Part shown: in pieces, positions 24,050-36,600 of the stretch
Position numbering within the stretch: position 1 is the first letter of the stretch
Layout: each line of letters begins with the position of its first letter
NCBI RefSeq assembly: GCF_000090795.2
Contig: NW_003546527.1
Coordinates: 21,138 to 85,137 of the forward strand
Origin: Amphimedon queenslandica
Taxonomy: Eukaryota; Porifera; Demospongiae; Haplosclerida; Niphatidae
Length of the DNA: 64,000 nt
Direction: 5' to 3'
The notes under the pieces: generated by a model
Databases searched by the model: none
Told to the model about the DNA's origin: nothing
What the model saw: the letters and a program-made list of their open reading frames with translations, nothing else
Translations under genes and position numbers: made by a program

Positions 24050-27000
24050 ATGGTCTGGCTAGAAGTCATGGAAGTCAAGGCTGTCCCCAACTCCAGCTCG
24101 ATGGAGGTGAGTAATTGAAAATGCAATTGAAGCGCGGGCTCAGTGCTGCGCACCTCCTTCAGCTATGATATTCATGACTCTATCTCTCCATTTCTTTCTC
24201 ATAGGGTGGTGGATACATGGCACTTATATTTTACCAGCCTCTCCCCCGTGGGCAAAAGACAGTGTATTTCATATCCACAACCCAGACTCCTTACTACCAG
24301 TTGGAGCAGGCTGTTGATGAGAATACATTCACACTCTCCTGCCAGATACCAAGTAAGACATTATTATAAAAGTGCACTCTATACTATGAGCTAATCGATA
24401 TGCTTGTCACTACAATTATAGCATTTAATTCCAGTTAGTGTTCACCAATTTCATTATCATGCATTCTTAAAAGCACAGATACTAGAGCCAGAAATTTAGG
24501 GCTAAAGATACTTGATACTATACTATACTTGATACTATACTAGAGCCAAAGTTTCCGGCTCTAGTTTAAAACATGTACTTATAAACTTGAGCCTATTTCA
24601 GCCCGGAGTAGCACGATAGTCATGCCATAGGCTTTCAATTAGCATGGTCTTATTGGAACTGGTACTAATAATGGTGTTGATTCTGTGGACCCATGCTTCT
24701 CTGTATGGCCTAGTGTATGCATAACTATTCAATGACTCTGATTATACAGTCATCATAAGTTCACTGGACTTCAGTGTCACATTGCTTTATGAATATCATT
24801 AGCTCTTTAGTCCTTATCCAACTATCAATGTGCAGCATTATTTTTATTGTTGCTACTGTCAATATTCCTTTAGCAGTGTCCTGTGTCCTTACATGCAGCC
24901 CTGTACCCATGTATGCATTTTAATTATAGTTCAGTTCATTACAATCAGCAGACCATAAAGGTGCAATATGTAAGATAGAGTTACTTGTCCAATAGTGTAT
25001 TGTATTAAGTATCAGGAAAAAGTAATACATCTTGTTTACATTATCTTAGTCCTGATCTTTAATGGCTTTAGTAGCCATAGTTCCAGTTGTCATGATAATG
25101 TGTTTTATTGGCTCTGTTCCCATCTCTTCTCATTGTAGAGTATCCATATGCTGAAGAGGTAGAACTGAGAGTCTATTGTGACCAGCAGCACATTGCATCA
25201 ACTACCTTCAGGTTTTATCAGAACTTCTCATCCTCGCCTGAGGTTCTCCTTCAGTTGCTCAACTCCCAGCTCCAGTCCCAGTTTCATATGGGGTCTGGCA
25301 CTCATGGAGGAGTTGGTGCTGCTACTGGCGGTGCATCAGGACAAGTAAGAACAACTCATGAATGTATCTAACCAGTTTCATCTCTCTCTCTCTCCCTCAG
25401 GCTACCTACAATGGAGGTTATGTTCCTTCCTCTATGTACCAGTTGTTGCTAGGTGCTTGTAGACTAGGCTGTGAGCCACTGGTGTATTCTCTCCTGTGTT
25501 CTCCTATTATGGAGAATATCACTGGAGAGCAGCTCAAAGAGGCCGAGGAGTGTGCTACATCAAACGGTCACATGAAACTTGCCGATCATCTAAATGAGCT
25601 CTACATACTCCATGATATGACCCCGTCCCCAACACTGCTGTGTAGGTGTGAAGGACGGGAGACACACGTCCCAGCTTGGTACGATGAGATTGACCAGTTG
25701 GATCAAGGAGGTGACACTCCTCAAGGTCAGCTACACTGTCTCTTATTGTTTCCTAGCTATCATCATCATTATCATCATCATACTTGCTTGAATTAATTAG
25801 CAAAAACAATTCCCTTTTCTTTAATTGTGTCTGATAGTGATTGGAGAGGGTATTGCCACTGGCTTTCTAATTGTATCCATTAATGAGACAAAATATTGCT
25901 ACTTCCTTTTTAGACTTTTATTGTAACTCCCTTACGCTCATTACATTCTCTTCCTCCTTCCTATAGAGCGAGCTGAGACTGTCATGAATCAAATAATGGC
26001 TGCCATCACAAAAGCTAAAGACCAACCAAAGGAGGACGATAATAAGAATGAGGAGGTGATTGATGATATCACTCCTACCGTTGAAGCAATGGCCACACTC
26101 TCAGTCAACGAGCCACTGGGCAGCCCAACAGAGAAAAGCCCAAAGAGAAGACTCTCCTCAACTTCACGTCTCATAAGACAAACCAACTCTATTTCTGGTA
26201 AGATTTACATGCATATAATGTGTATGTGTGTATGTACATTGTATATGTGCATTTTTGACGGTCCAAATTGATTCATTCTCTTTCTTTAGAAGACGATAAT
26301 GACAAGAGGGCCGAGGATAGTTCTCCTCCTGCATCAACTGATCCTCTTAGTCCCACTCGACGTGAAAGTGCCGATCAAATCAGTGACCTTCCGGTCCAGC
26401 ACAGCTTCAAGAAACTTCCTCTTACTCAAATGAGTGATGCTGACTCTGCCATTGGACTGGTAAGAGAGGGAGAAAGAGAGAGAGGAGGAGGAAGAGAGTA
26501 AAAGAAAAAAGATTAAATTTATTAAGATAAATACAAAGAATTAATCTTGTTACGCTTACTGCCGACAGATCAATATAAATTAATATAATATTATTTCATT
26601 CTCTAGTCTTTTGATGAGGAGTCTTTGGATACGCGTCGTCGAAGTTCACTGCAAAATGAGTTTGGGTCTAGCGTTGATGTTCAAGGTTACAAGTTGTCTC
26701 CAACAGTAGGAATGGAAGGTATGGTATACTAATGATTCCTCCTTTTGTTGCATGGCTGTCTCTCTTGCTATATAATAGCTTTTTGTTTATTTATGTGCGT
26801 GCGTGGGCAGAAACAGGAAATTAAAAATTTTATTATTTTTGTTTGTTTTTATTTTTCAGTTGCTAATGCCCTGGATTGGGAGTCTGTCTTCCTCGTTAAT
26901 AGCGACTTCTCTTCCGGAGATAAGAAAATATTTCACAAGGGAGACCAGATTGTTCAGGTAATTTTTAAAAATGAATTTAAATGATTACTTATAATTATTA

Positions 27001-28974
27001 TTCATAAATTTACTAGCATGAGTGATACAGTGTGTGACTGTTTTTTTGTTTTACAGATTGGGGATCATTCGACTCGTGAAATGTCTGCAAAGGATTTTGG
27101 GGAGATACTCCAAACTGAAGCCACGAATGGAACCACACTGTACTTCATATCAGGGAGCAGCACCGAGAGATCCTTTCCAGAGGTAGAGAGAGAGAAAGAG
27201 AGAAAGAAATGAGAGTGGGGGGGTAGCAGAATGAACTATTTATTATTTTAATTATTTCTTGTAGCGTTTATTGCATCGGACCCCAAGTGATCAGTCTCTT
27301 CTTGCCAGCTCAACAAGAGTGAGTCAATTGCTCAATACAAAAGCATCAAAGTAAGATCCTCTACACTCATTACCACTCTTACTATAACCACCTCTTCTCT
27401 TTATTATTATTATCATTATTATTATAATAGCCAAAGGACAGTTGTAGTATCATCTCCTAGCATCATTAATGTCATTGGTGGTAAGACTGTCGGCATGTTT
27501 GTTAACGATGTCAGAGGCCTGTCCCAGGTGAGTATTTATAAAGATGTATAGTTGTTGGATCAGATAAAATGAGCATATCAATATGTAAGAATTTTAATAT
27601 TCCTCTCTTTTATTTTAGATATCCCAGGGAGATCAGATACTCTACATTAACGGTCGAAGTGTTTATGGCCTGTCCCTGTATGACGTGAATCAAATCCTCT
27701 CTAAGATTTCGGGCAGTTTCGAGTTGATAGTTGCCGAGAATAAAGGAAGTAAGTACCAGCCTCTCTGCCTGTCTCTTTGATCTCAATGCATTCTTAAGCC
27801 GTTGTCTGGATCACTGGGCAACTGTCCTTTAGCTTCAATTATGTACACAGACTTACTATACATGTACTGTTCCAACCCGCACTGTTGTCCTTTTGATAAT
27901 TGTTTGTTTTGTGGGAATCATTGAAGGAAGGGAGTTTTGGTACAATGAGCGTGTCTAGCGTCATGACTTTATCTTTATTATTCTCTGTCTTCTTAGAATT
28001 CTCAAGCATACGGGACCAGGTGGAGCTGGACTCGTTCTACGTGAGGAGTCTCATTGACCACACCCCTGCCAATAGTCGGGAGATGACGCTAAAGAAAGGA
28101 ATGCTATTACGTGTTGTAAACACGTTCTCGTACCAAAACTACTGGCTGGCGTGGAATGTGGACGAGGCCAGTGGAGCTGAGACCAGCTTAAAGAAAATAC
28201 CAGCACCACAAAAGTAAATATTCATGTACTTGTGCATTACTATGTGCTATGATGTATGGATAATATAATGCTTAATATTTAGTCATAATATTTATTAACA
28301 TTTTTATTTATTTATTCCAGTACTCAGAAGCAGGCTGGCCCTTCCTCCCTGTATGAGAGGGTCCATTACTCCAAGAGTACTTCCCCTAGGCCAGTCTTTG
28401 TCATTGGAGCTAAGAGTGATGCCATAGTGAGCTCAATGTGTAGCAAGTCAAGCCAGCTTAAGCAATGCCACACGACTGAAGACATATTAAGGACCTACTC
28501 TGAGGTGAGTTGATAGTTTAATAACAATTTGTAATAGCCTTTGCCTCTGATTGTATTAGCCTGTATAGATTATAATGTTATTCTCCTGTAATTAACTTAT
28601 TTGTTATATTTTAGGGTACCCATAGCCCAATTGCCAGTGTCCTTGATGTCAGTATGATCCAGCTACTCTCGGGCCTTCAGCCTATTGTACTACAGGTCTC
28701 CTATGAAGGATCACCTGTCACTGAACAGGTCGATATATCGTCCAGAATAAACATTGATGGTAAGCCTAGAATTTGATTCTTCATTGATTTAATAACTAAT
28801 ATACATGTAGCATTACTCATTCATTCTATAGCATAGATTCATTGATCCTTTTTTCTCTTTTGTTTTTATTATGTAGCCATTATCAGTGAGTCTTCAAGTG
28901 ACAGAGAGGCTTTACAAGCCGTTCATCGTATCCAGTCACAACCTGTTTGGAGACCAGCCGGACTCATTCATTAA
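24050..28974 (+). CDS. multidomain scaffold: beta-rich N-terminus, ankyrin-like segment, two PDZ, SH3, GUK-like tail
   Basis: Sixteen exons join in phase to 809 residues, from MVWLEVMEVKAVPNSSS to GLIHN. Residues 1-130 are predicted beta-rich (GGYMALIFYQPLPRGQKTVY, VELRVYCDQQHIASTTFRFY) and resemble a TIG/DBB-type fold. An ankyrin-like helix pair follows (LLLGACRLGCEPLVYSLL, ECATSNGHMKLADHL). An acidic/Ser linker carries KRRLSSTSRLIRQ. The first PDZ has KGDQIVQIGDHSTREM; the second has SIINVIGGKTVGMFVNDVRG with GDQILYINGRSVYGLS. An SH3-like segment (LDSFYVRSLIDHTPANSR, LKKGMLLRVVNTF) and a reduced guanylate-kinase-like region (RPVFVIGAKSDAIVSSM, QPIVLQVSYEG) end the protein. The PDZ-SH3-GUK order is that of MAGUKs, and the degenerate GUK is closest in feel to CARMA or DLG5. 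No CARD or kinase P-loop is seen. A membrane or receptor scaffold role is inferred. Confidence 0.8.
24484..24566. repeat. short inverted repeat with internal direct repeats
   Basis: CTAGAGCCAGAAATTTAG at the left pairs with AAGTTTCCGGCTCTAG at the right. Between them ATACTTGATACTATACT is repeated. It could form a hairpin or be a degraded MITE. It lies in an intron of the scaffold gene. Confidence 0.55.
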
Positions 28975-29677
28975 TAATTAAAACCTCCTCCTTGTTAATT
29001 AGTTAATTGTAATTATTAACTGTAGACTCAGTATCTCCTCTAGCAGTTCTCAGTCATTATTGTTTCATTAACTCTCCCCCTCCAACAGTAACAGCACTAT
29101 TATTTAACTTTATGGGAAAGAGCAGGAGCTCACAATTCTAGTCGAGACAGATTCCAAACTTCTCTTTCTCTCTTGATCTCTCTTCTTTTTTGCCAAGTGT
29201 ATTATTATTATTATTATTATTATTATTGTTTACTTTTATTTTTGTACAAAAACTCACCTATTTCAATACACACCTTGATTTGTATATTTTATTTCATTTT
29301 TGTCCGCTTAGTGCCCTTTTTGTCAACTGTTCTGCTTGTGTTCAAAAATTATTTTTTAATTTTAAAATTAACTGTAATTAGCATGTCACTTCCGGTTTCA
29401 GTGCGTTACGTCACTTCCGGTTTGACCTCGCTTCCGGTTTTATTTCACTTCCTGTCTCATTTCAAAATTAATTTTAATTTATTTTTTGTAAAGTTGAAAA
29501 GTGCATGATAAAATGATTACAAAAATGAATAAATGTGTCATTTCAACAATCATTTGCAAGTTAATAATAATAATAATAACAACAATAATAATAACAGCAA
29601 CGTTACACAACATCACATTCATTTTGCATTAATAATATTTTTTGCATTAATAATATTAATTTTATAATATAATGTTC
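28975..29677. other. convergent intergenic region / 3' UTRs
   Basis: Holds the 3' UTR of the scaffold gene with an AATAAA at about 29528. An ATT microsatellite lies at about 29201-29227, and a small cluster of CACTTCCGGTTT-like repeats (four CTTCCGG/CTTCCTG copies at 29389-29455) is also present. No exon seen. Confidence 0.5.
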
Positions 29678-32600
29678 TCAATGATTGCGGACGTCTCTTC
29701 TTCCGTTTACTTGAAGCAGCCTCTGCATGTCCCAGACTAATGAAAGCTTACTCTCCTAATGAAAGAGGAGGGAAGAGTCAATGAATAAATATAAACACAA
29801 GTTGTCAATTACAAAGAGATTGCACTATCTTTTTGCAACAAGAGTAATTTTGGAAGTCTTCCTTAGCTTCCTTATAAGATAGTAACAGCTACTTAGTTGT
29901 TATCCTCAATAATAAATGACCCACTTAACAAAATAAACCAACTAAAACTCTTGTTGCAAAGATTATGCAATCTCTTATAGCATGAATATAATATGATCCA
30001 TGTTACCTGTTCAACACGAAGATACTGACTTCTGACAAACAAAAGGAAGAATATCAGAGAGATTCCTCCCGTTATTTGCACCACATCATACGCAGTTATA
30101 TAACCAAAGCAAGTATCTAAAGCTAAGAATTACGGTAATTAAAGCAATCACGAACAGACCAATTTCAAATAGACTTACTGTGTCCCTCTTCATAATGATA
30201 GCGGGATAATGTTAATATTGAGTTTGGTATATCTTCACCAATCGATAATAGTAGTCCAAAGACTAAATAGAACTGTTTATGGGCAAGAAACAATAACAAT
30301 CAATTTTAATTGTGTACAATCTAGTTAAGGAAGATCTAACTTTCATATGCTCACAAATCAACAAAACTGACTGGTACTTTGGTAAAACCATAATACATGT
30401 ACATGCATGAAGCTAGGGTTTCCTACAAGATTTTGCCATAGTACTCAGCTTCATGTCAGTGAATTTTTAAAGTTGCTCTAAAATTGGGCCAAAGTCTAAG
30501 TTTCTTAGTACAGGGTCTTTGCCAAATTTCATCAAAAATGTCAAGGAGAGAATTCTCCGTTTTTATAATTTTAAAAAATGCATATACATGTTCTTATGTT
30601 GTGTAGAAAGTTTGAGCTGATTCCGATTAAATTTGAATTTTTTACAAATTTTTGAAGTTTCTCCAAAATCAGGCTAAAGTCCCTGTACTATAGTACATGG
30701 TCTCGAGCCAAATTTTGGCAAAAATGACTAGGAGAGAATTCACCATTTTTATAATTTTTTCTGATGCATATACATGTACTTATGTTGCGTAGAAAGTTTG
30801 AGCTGGTTCTGATCGAAATTGGATTTTTTAACGAGTTTTTAAGTTTACTCCAAAATCAAGCCAAAGTCCCTGTACTATATAGTACAGGGTCTTTGGCTAA
30901 ATTTCCAAAAAATGAAGAGAAGAAAATTCTTTATTTTTATAATTTTTTCTGATGCATATACATGTACTTATGTTGGGTAGAAAGTTTGGGCAGATTCCGA
31001 TCAAAATTGAATTTTTTATGAATTTTTAAAGTTGCTCAATAACTGGGTCAAAACTCAGCTCATGAAGCATGCTTTTTTAAAGCTCACTTAGCATGCTTTG
31101 TGGGAAACTCTGTATGAAGCATGGAGACTATGCCTAAGTTTACTTTCATAAATTAATTAGAATCAGCTCAATTTTCTAAATAGCATAAGGGCATTGATGC
31201 ATACATACATGTACTTGACAAAGTTTCTTTTGTTTTCCCTTCAAATGCTCATGATTGAAAAATGTAACAATAATGGACAACATAGTAGTTAGAATAAATT
31301 CTATACAAATGTAAATGTGCTTACTTTAGCAGGAATGGTCAATCTGAGTGACTCATGACGTATGAACAGCAACCCAATGCCAATAACAAGTACACCAACC
31401 CTCAGTAACAATACAGAAGCTAGCCAGACTCCTATCAGAGATTTTGGTGCCTTTCCTACTGTAGCTACTGCTGTTCCACCCAAGGTTTCACCATCATGAC
31501 AATAATTGCTATAATAATAAGAGGAAGGGAGATTGGAGAAATGAAGAAAGAAAGCAAGCAAATAAATATACTTTTCAGAGTAATGGAAAACAATTTCTAT
31601 GGACATCAGCAGGAAGAGTGAGATTATTCCACATATTATCATTACTGACTTTGGTATTGATACATACTATAGACAGAATAGTGAGTAAGACCCTGTAATT
31701 ATAACATACTAATCTCCATCTCTTTAGAAATTGACATCTTGCATTCAGCGGAGCCTCAACTGATGCCTGCTCTATTGAGAGATAAAGGAAGGAATAAGAA
31801 AGGGTAGCCTTACCATGTGTCCTGAATTTAAACTCGTGTTCCAGTGAACAGAATAATGCAAAGACCTATCATAGTAATAATTATATTAACGGTACATGAA
31901 CATGTACAATTATAATGAGCATTCTTGATAATTGTAGACAGTCATGCCTTGAACACAAAAAACATTCAACTACAACAACACGTGCATACCGTAGGCCGGG
32001 CTTTGATTGCGAGGTTTTTTTATTGCGAATTGCAAGCCTGGAATACATCTCGCAATGAAAAGAATCGTAATTAATAATAGTTGATAAATGCCACGCCTAT
32101 AATAATTAATAAGCGCCATGCCTATCAATCATTTTCTCTACACGTGTTTCATTTACAGCATCATGAGTGGTATCCTGTGCTATTTTCAGCCCAAATTACC
32201 TCATCTAGTCAAGTCCCAATGCCACCTAACATCTTGAAGGAAGTTAATCAAGCTGTGGCAGTAGCTTTAGATGGCAAAGGAGAGAAACAAGACAATCAGT
32301 TAACTTGTGAGTGTGGCTAGCTAGGCCCTAGCATCTCGCAATTGTTGGAAATGCAAACTAGTTATTTTTTCAAATTCGCAATCTATTAGATACGCAATCA
32401 AAACCCAGCCTACGGTATGATGCATAGTGTACAGTACACATCCGTATAAAGTGGCCGTTGTAGATGTATGGAAAACAATAACTACAACATTGGCATGAAA
32501 AATAATGATACACATACATGTAGCAACTGGTATCAAAAACAACACATACATGACATTGCTTGATGACAACGATGATAAAAATATTCGTGAAATTCAGTAA

Positions 32601-33102
32601 AATCTAATAAAATTTACATTGCACTTACAGTTAGTGTCTGTATAAAAGTGATAAAAATGAATCCGACCATATTCCAGGTTTTTTGATTATGAATAATATG
32701 CCTGAAAGTTTCATAATTATAAGCATCAGTATTATTATTATTGGTTGCAAGACTTGTTAGGACAGGAACAAAGACAATTAAGGATAAACTCCTAACATTA
32801 ATATAAAATAATTAATATCATTAATTCTATACTTTATTAATATTAGAATGAAAAAAATGACCCAGTGAAGTGAACAGGAAGCAACACTGAATATAGTACG
32901 ACCCAAAACATCAATACTAAGGAGAGAAAGATATTCATAAATGGCTCCCAACTTCACCCAACCTGTTATATAGTGCCAGAATAATGACTATAAACGTTAC
33001 AGATAATCCAAGACGAAATATCTGTACAAAGAAAGTAGCAGGAGCTTCAATAGAGGCCTCTAAATTTTTTGAAGATGCATTTTCAGTCTCATTAGGGCCT
33101 AC

Positions 33103-33145
<43 letters not shown>

Positions 33146-33287
33146 TCACGTGATATTAATTTTTAAAAGTACTCTTACAGATGGTGGCTATGAAATGAAA
33201 AGCCAGAGAGTTGATAGACCCATTTAATGTCCAATCGAGACAGTGACCATAATCATCTAAAGTCAGTGGACTTCTTCCATTAGGCAT
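29678..33287 (-). CDS. multi-pass membrane protein, family not recognised
   Basis: A minus-strand series of exons begins MPNGRSPLTLDDYGHC. An N-terminal loop with a possible N-glycosylation site (CPNETENASS) is followed by hydrophobic segments: FRLGLSVTFIVIILALYN, the TIFSVASCSLHWVIFF region, SLIVFVPVLTSLAT, MVGFIFITFIQTLTV, VMIICGIISLFLLMSI, GVWLASVLLLRVGVLVIGIG, FYLVFGLLLSIGEDIP and VVQITGGISLIFFLLFVRSQ. That is about seven or eight helices, a layout compatible with a seven-helix receptor or a transporter. No diagnostic motif was found. The end LLQVNGRRDVRNH at 29678 is tentative, and an upstream in-frame ATG at 33347 is possible. Two repeat elements lie in its introns. The exon chain is less certain than for its neighbours. 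Confidence 0.55.
30414..31112 (-). mobile_element. hAT-like non-autonomous element made of the 186-bp units
   Basis: The left end is tagggtttcctac and the right end tgggaaactctg, an imperfect inverted pair. The flanks are catgaagc (30406-30413) and tatgaagc (31113-31120), an 8-base duplication with one mismatch, as expected of hAT transposition. The interior is three reverse-orientation units with the gtactatagtac palindrome near 30690 and 30875. This is the best-delimited copy of the family and suggests the arrays move as DNA transposons. It lies in an intron of the membrane-protein gene. Confidence 0.65.
31987..32417. mobile_element. MITE-like element with TACCGTAGGC terminal inverted repeats
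   Basis: The ends taccgtaggccgggctttga and (reverse complement) taccgtaggctgggttttga agree except for two bases, and the similarity continues through GATTGCGA and ATTGCGAATT. The element is 431 bases and is bounded by TA. It contains an 80-codon open frame (32081-32320) with PPNILKEVNQAVAVALDGKG that could be captured or residual coding sequence. No transposase is visible. It sits in an intron of the membrane-protein gene. Confidence 0.7.
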
Positions 33288-33602
33288 GATGCTGTAAACA
33301 AAAGAGTCGAAGCTGACCAAGTTTACCGGGCGTGGTTTTAAAAGCAAATGACCACACCCAAAAACGGAACTTTTTTTTTAAATTTGGATTTTTGGTTCCA
33401 AATCATTAGAGCCCACTCTAGATTGAGTGGGTGTGGTTAGATCTATATCAAATTTGGGCGGCTCCGACTCCAGTGATCACAAATCTATTATCAGTCATAA
33501 AAGGGAACGCAACTCCAGTCTGCAGGGAGAAACAAGACACTAAGACCCAGCGCAGTTAATTTAAGAATCATTGCAACTAAAGGAATAAACTATCGTCCAA
33601 TA
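33288..33602. promoter_or_regulatory. short divergent promoter interval
   Basis: About 315 bases separate the start codons of the minus-strand membrane-protein gene and the plus-strand coiled-coil gene. It contains two GGGCG(T/G)GG-like patches and poly-T but no evident TATA box. Confidence 0.45.
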
Positions 33603-36600
33603 ATGAACGAAGAGAGCATCAGACCCAGCCCTCAGGATTTGTTACGGCCACCTCAAATTGGGACTGGTGATAGAAGAACAGTGTTCACAGGAGGAGGAGG
33701 AGGAGGACAGGAGAATGGTGGGAATGCACTGTACCCTATACCCAGTAGCCCTTCTCCTATTAGTGGAGGGAGTAGTAGCTCCACTGGCATTGCCAAACCA
33801 AAAGGAGGAGGAGTGAAAACTAGCAGTAATGGATACACTAAACTAGCTGTATCAAGTGATGAGTATATCTTAGCTGGTGAGATGTGTACATTAATTTAAT
33901 GGAATATATAGGCTAGCTTAGTTTATAATGTGGGATTTCATTACTTTGGTTATCAGCATTATTATACAATGTTATGTAGATCTAACCTTTCATCGATTGC
34001 ATGGGTAATGCTTATAAGAGTGTGTATGGTCTTACAATCAGTTGCACTCTATCCTAATTGATTTTAAATAAGTGTCAATGTATAATGCATTAGTGTTCAA
34101 TGGAGGCTGGGTTGTGGTTAAGACATATGTTAATTATCAGTTCATATAGTGGTGACCCCTGATTGAAGTACCAGCTCTTTATTGCCCACTACATTACTAT
34201 ATAGGGGGTGTCTCAATGCTGGATGGTAGTACCAAGTTACGTATCATGGAGGCAGAGCTCAATATTGTCCGAAGAGACTTCTCTGAGTTACTGGCCGAGC
34301 GTAATACGTTAGAAACGCAGTGCAGGAGGTATGAGGACTCTTGGAGGTTCACTGTACAGCAGCTAGCAAGAGCTATTGAGCAAAGAAATGATGCAGTGTC
34401 ACAATTACAGATACTAGAGGGAGGAGGCTCACCTGTAATGAAGGCATCAAGGAGTCCTGAAGTAAGAACGAAACCTTGATCATCTCTCTTGTACCTTACA
34501 ATGAACGATTATGAAAGATTGTTAATTAAATTAGGCCATATTTATGTGTAGGTAGCTGTATAGAGTTACTCATTCTCTTATATTGTGTGTAATGGGGGAT
34601 AAAGAGGAGAGAGAAAGAGAGGGATAAATTATAAATTAAGTGTATTTCTATTATCTCTTCATAATCTGTTTAATCTTGCTCTGATGAAGGAAGTGAGTAA
34701 TATGTTTGACCATATTTGTGTTATCATGATTGTATTTGTGCTCTCATTTTCACACACACACACACACATACACACACAACTCTCACTTGCTCAATTTCCC
34801 CCCCCCTTCTCTTTCCCAAGAGCCTTGCTGCCTCTCCTTCTATTATACATTTGTCTCTCTCCTTTACGCGTAATTAATTATAATCTCCTCTCCACTATTG
34901 TACCCTTCAAGCCTTCTGTCGGTCTCCGTTGATATCATAACTGTCTCTGAGCTCATTTCATGCTTGGCCAGCCTCCCCATCCTCCCATAACATTATTGAC
35001 CTTACAAGTACATTCACCCAGCATCCATGCACAACTATTTATTATCATTATTACAGTCTTGTGCTTCGGACCCGCATCATTCAAGACGTGTTATTTCATC
35101 TTCATTATTATGTACGTGTAGTGTCAGTATCAATAATGATCACTGTGCTTTGTTGATTATGCTCATTGGAGCATGGTGTTTGTTGAATAATATTCATCTG
35201 TTTAAAATCCTCTCCTCCACATTGACTTAGGCATACACAACAGCATGCTTATAGTTAATGAAGCTGTTGCTGTAAACATTACATAGTGTTTGTTATTTGC
35301 TTGTGATTAGTGTGATCCTGTTTCTCAACTCATTGCGTGTACATAAATTCATGTAGTGAGTCTTCATGTCTGTCTACATGTATACATGTACATGTACATG
35401 TACAGGTGTCCTGTAATTATAGTATCATGTGTTCATGGCTTCAATACTACCCATATATACATGTCTCTATCTATTACTGACTATATAACATGTCTAAGCT
35501 ATTACTGATAATTTGTTGCTTACTATAGCATTGTGTTTGGTAACAATACAATAGGTCACTCCCTTTCTAATATTAACTTTTTGGTGTGTCACAGTAATTT
35601 CATTTATTCTCATGATGATGATTTTCTACGAAAATTTTGATTTTGCAACTTAAAAAAAGAACAAACTCTGTTTCTGCATGATATCGTTAGACATACCAGT
35701 AAAGAAGGAAGATTAGACATACCTCAGCTGCAGTATCAGTTCCTTATTTTTATTGCATGAATGTATTTCTACACACACACACGCATACATTGGGAATTTG
35801 TTGTGTTTGATTTACAGCTGTTATTATTGGATTTGAATATTTCAATTATGAGATATCGAATGTCTCTCTCCTCCCTTAACCTAATTAATGCATATCTTAC
35901 TTGTTCAGTTTAAGATGAAGAAGATGAAGTCACAGCAATTGAGGGTCGAGCTGGACTCCATTATGCAGCAGCTGAACACTCAAATGAGGGTCTCAAGACA
36001 ACTCGAGTTTGAGAGGGACAAAGCCAACGACGAATGCGACTTGACAAAGGCTCAGCTCCAAACTGTCATCCTTCAGAATCAGGACCTGATCAATGCCTGT
36101 GCTGAAGTAGCCCGGCAGAGAGACAGGGCTATAGCTGAGAAAGAGGTTTTGAGAGAAGAGCTAAACAGGTAGTGTTATCAAAAGTTTTTTGTTTGTATCC
36201 ATAACAATAAATAATTTACTCTACCAAGAATGTCACACTTTTAAAGATAATAAAGTACAAACATGTACATGTATTTTATATCTTTATTAGGTATGACAAT
36301 GAGTTGGAGTGCATAGTTGACTTTGAAGGAGATAATGAAGCTCCCAGCAGCACTAGAGAAAAGCTCCTACTACAGCAAATTAAAATGCTCAGAGAACAAA
36401 GAGAGCAATTACAGGTACATTGCAACATCAATTGTAGGCAGCATCCTAGTCATAGATTATTTATATTTATTATCATTATTATTATTGTTATTATTATTAT
36501 TATTATTTTATTTATATAGACTACGTATCATCAGACGATCGAGCAGTATAAGAAACAGGTTTCAAAGTTGACTTTAGATAAAAGAAATGCAGCAGCTTCT

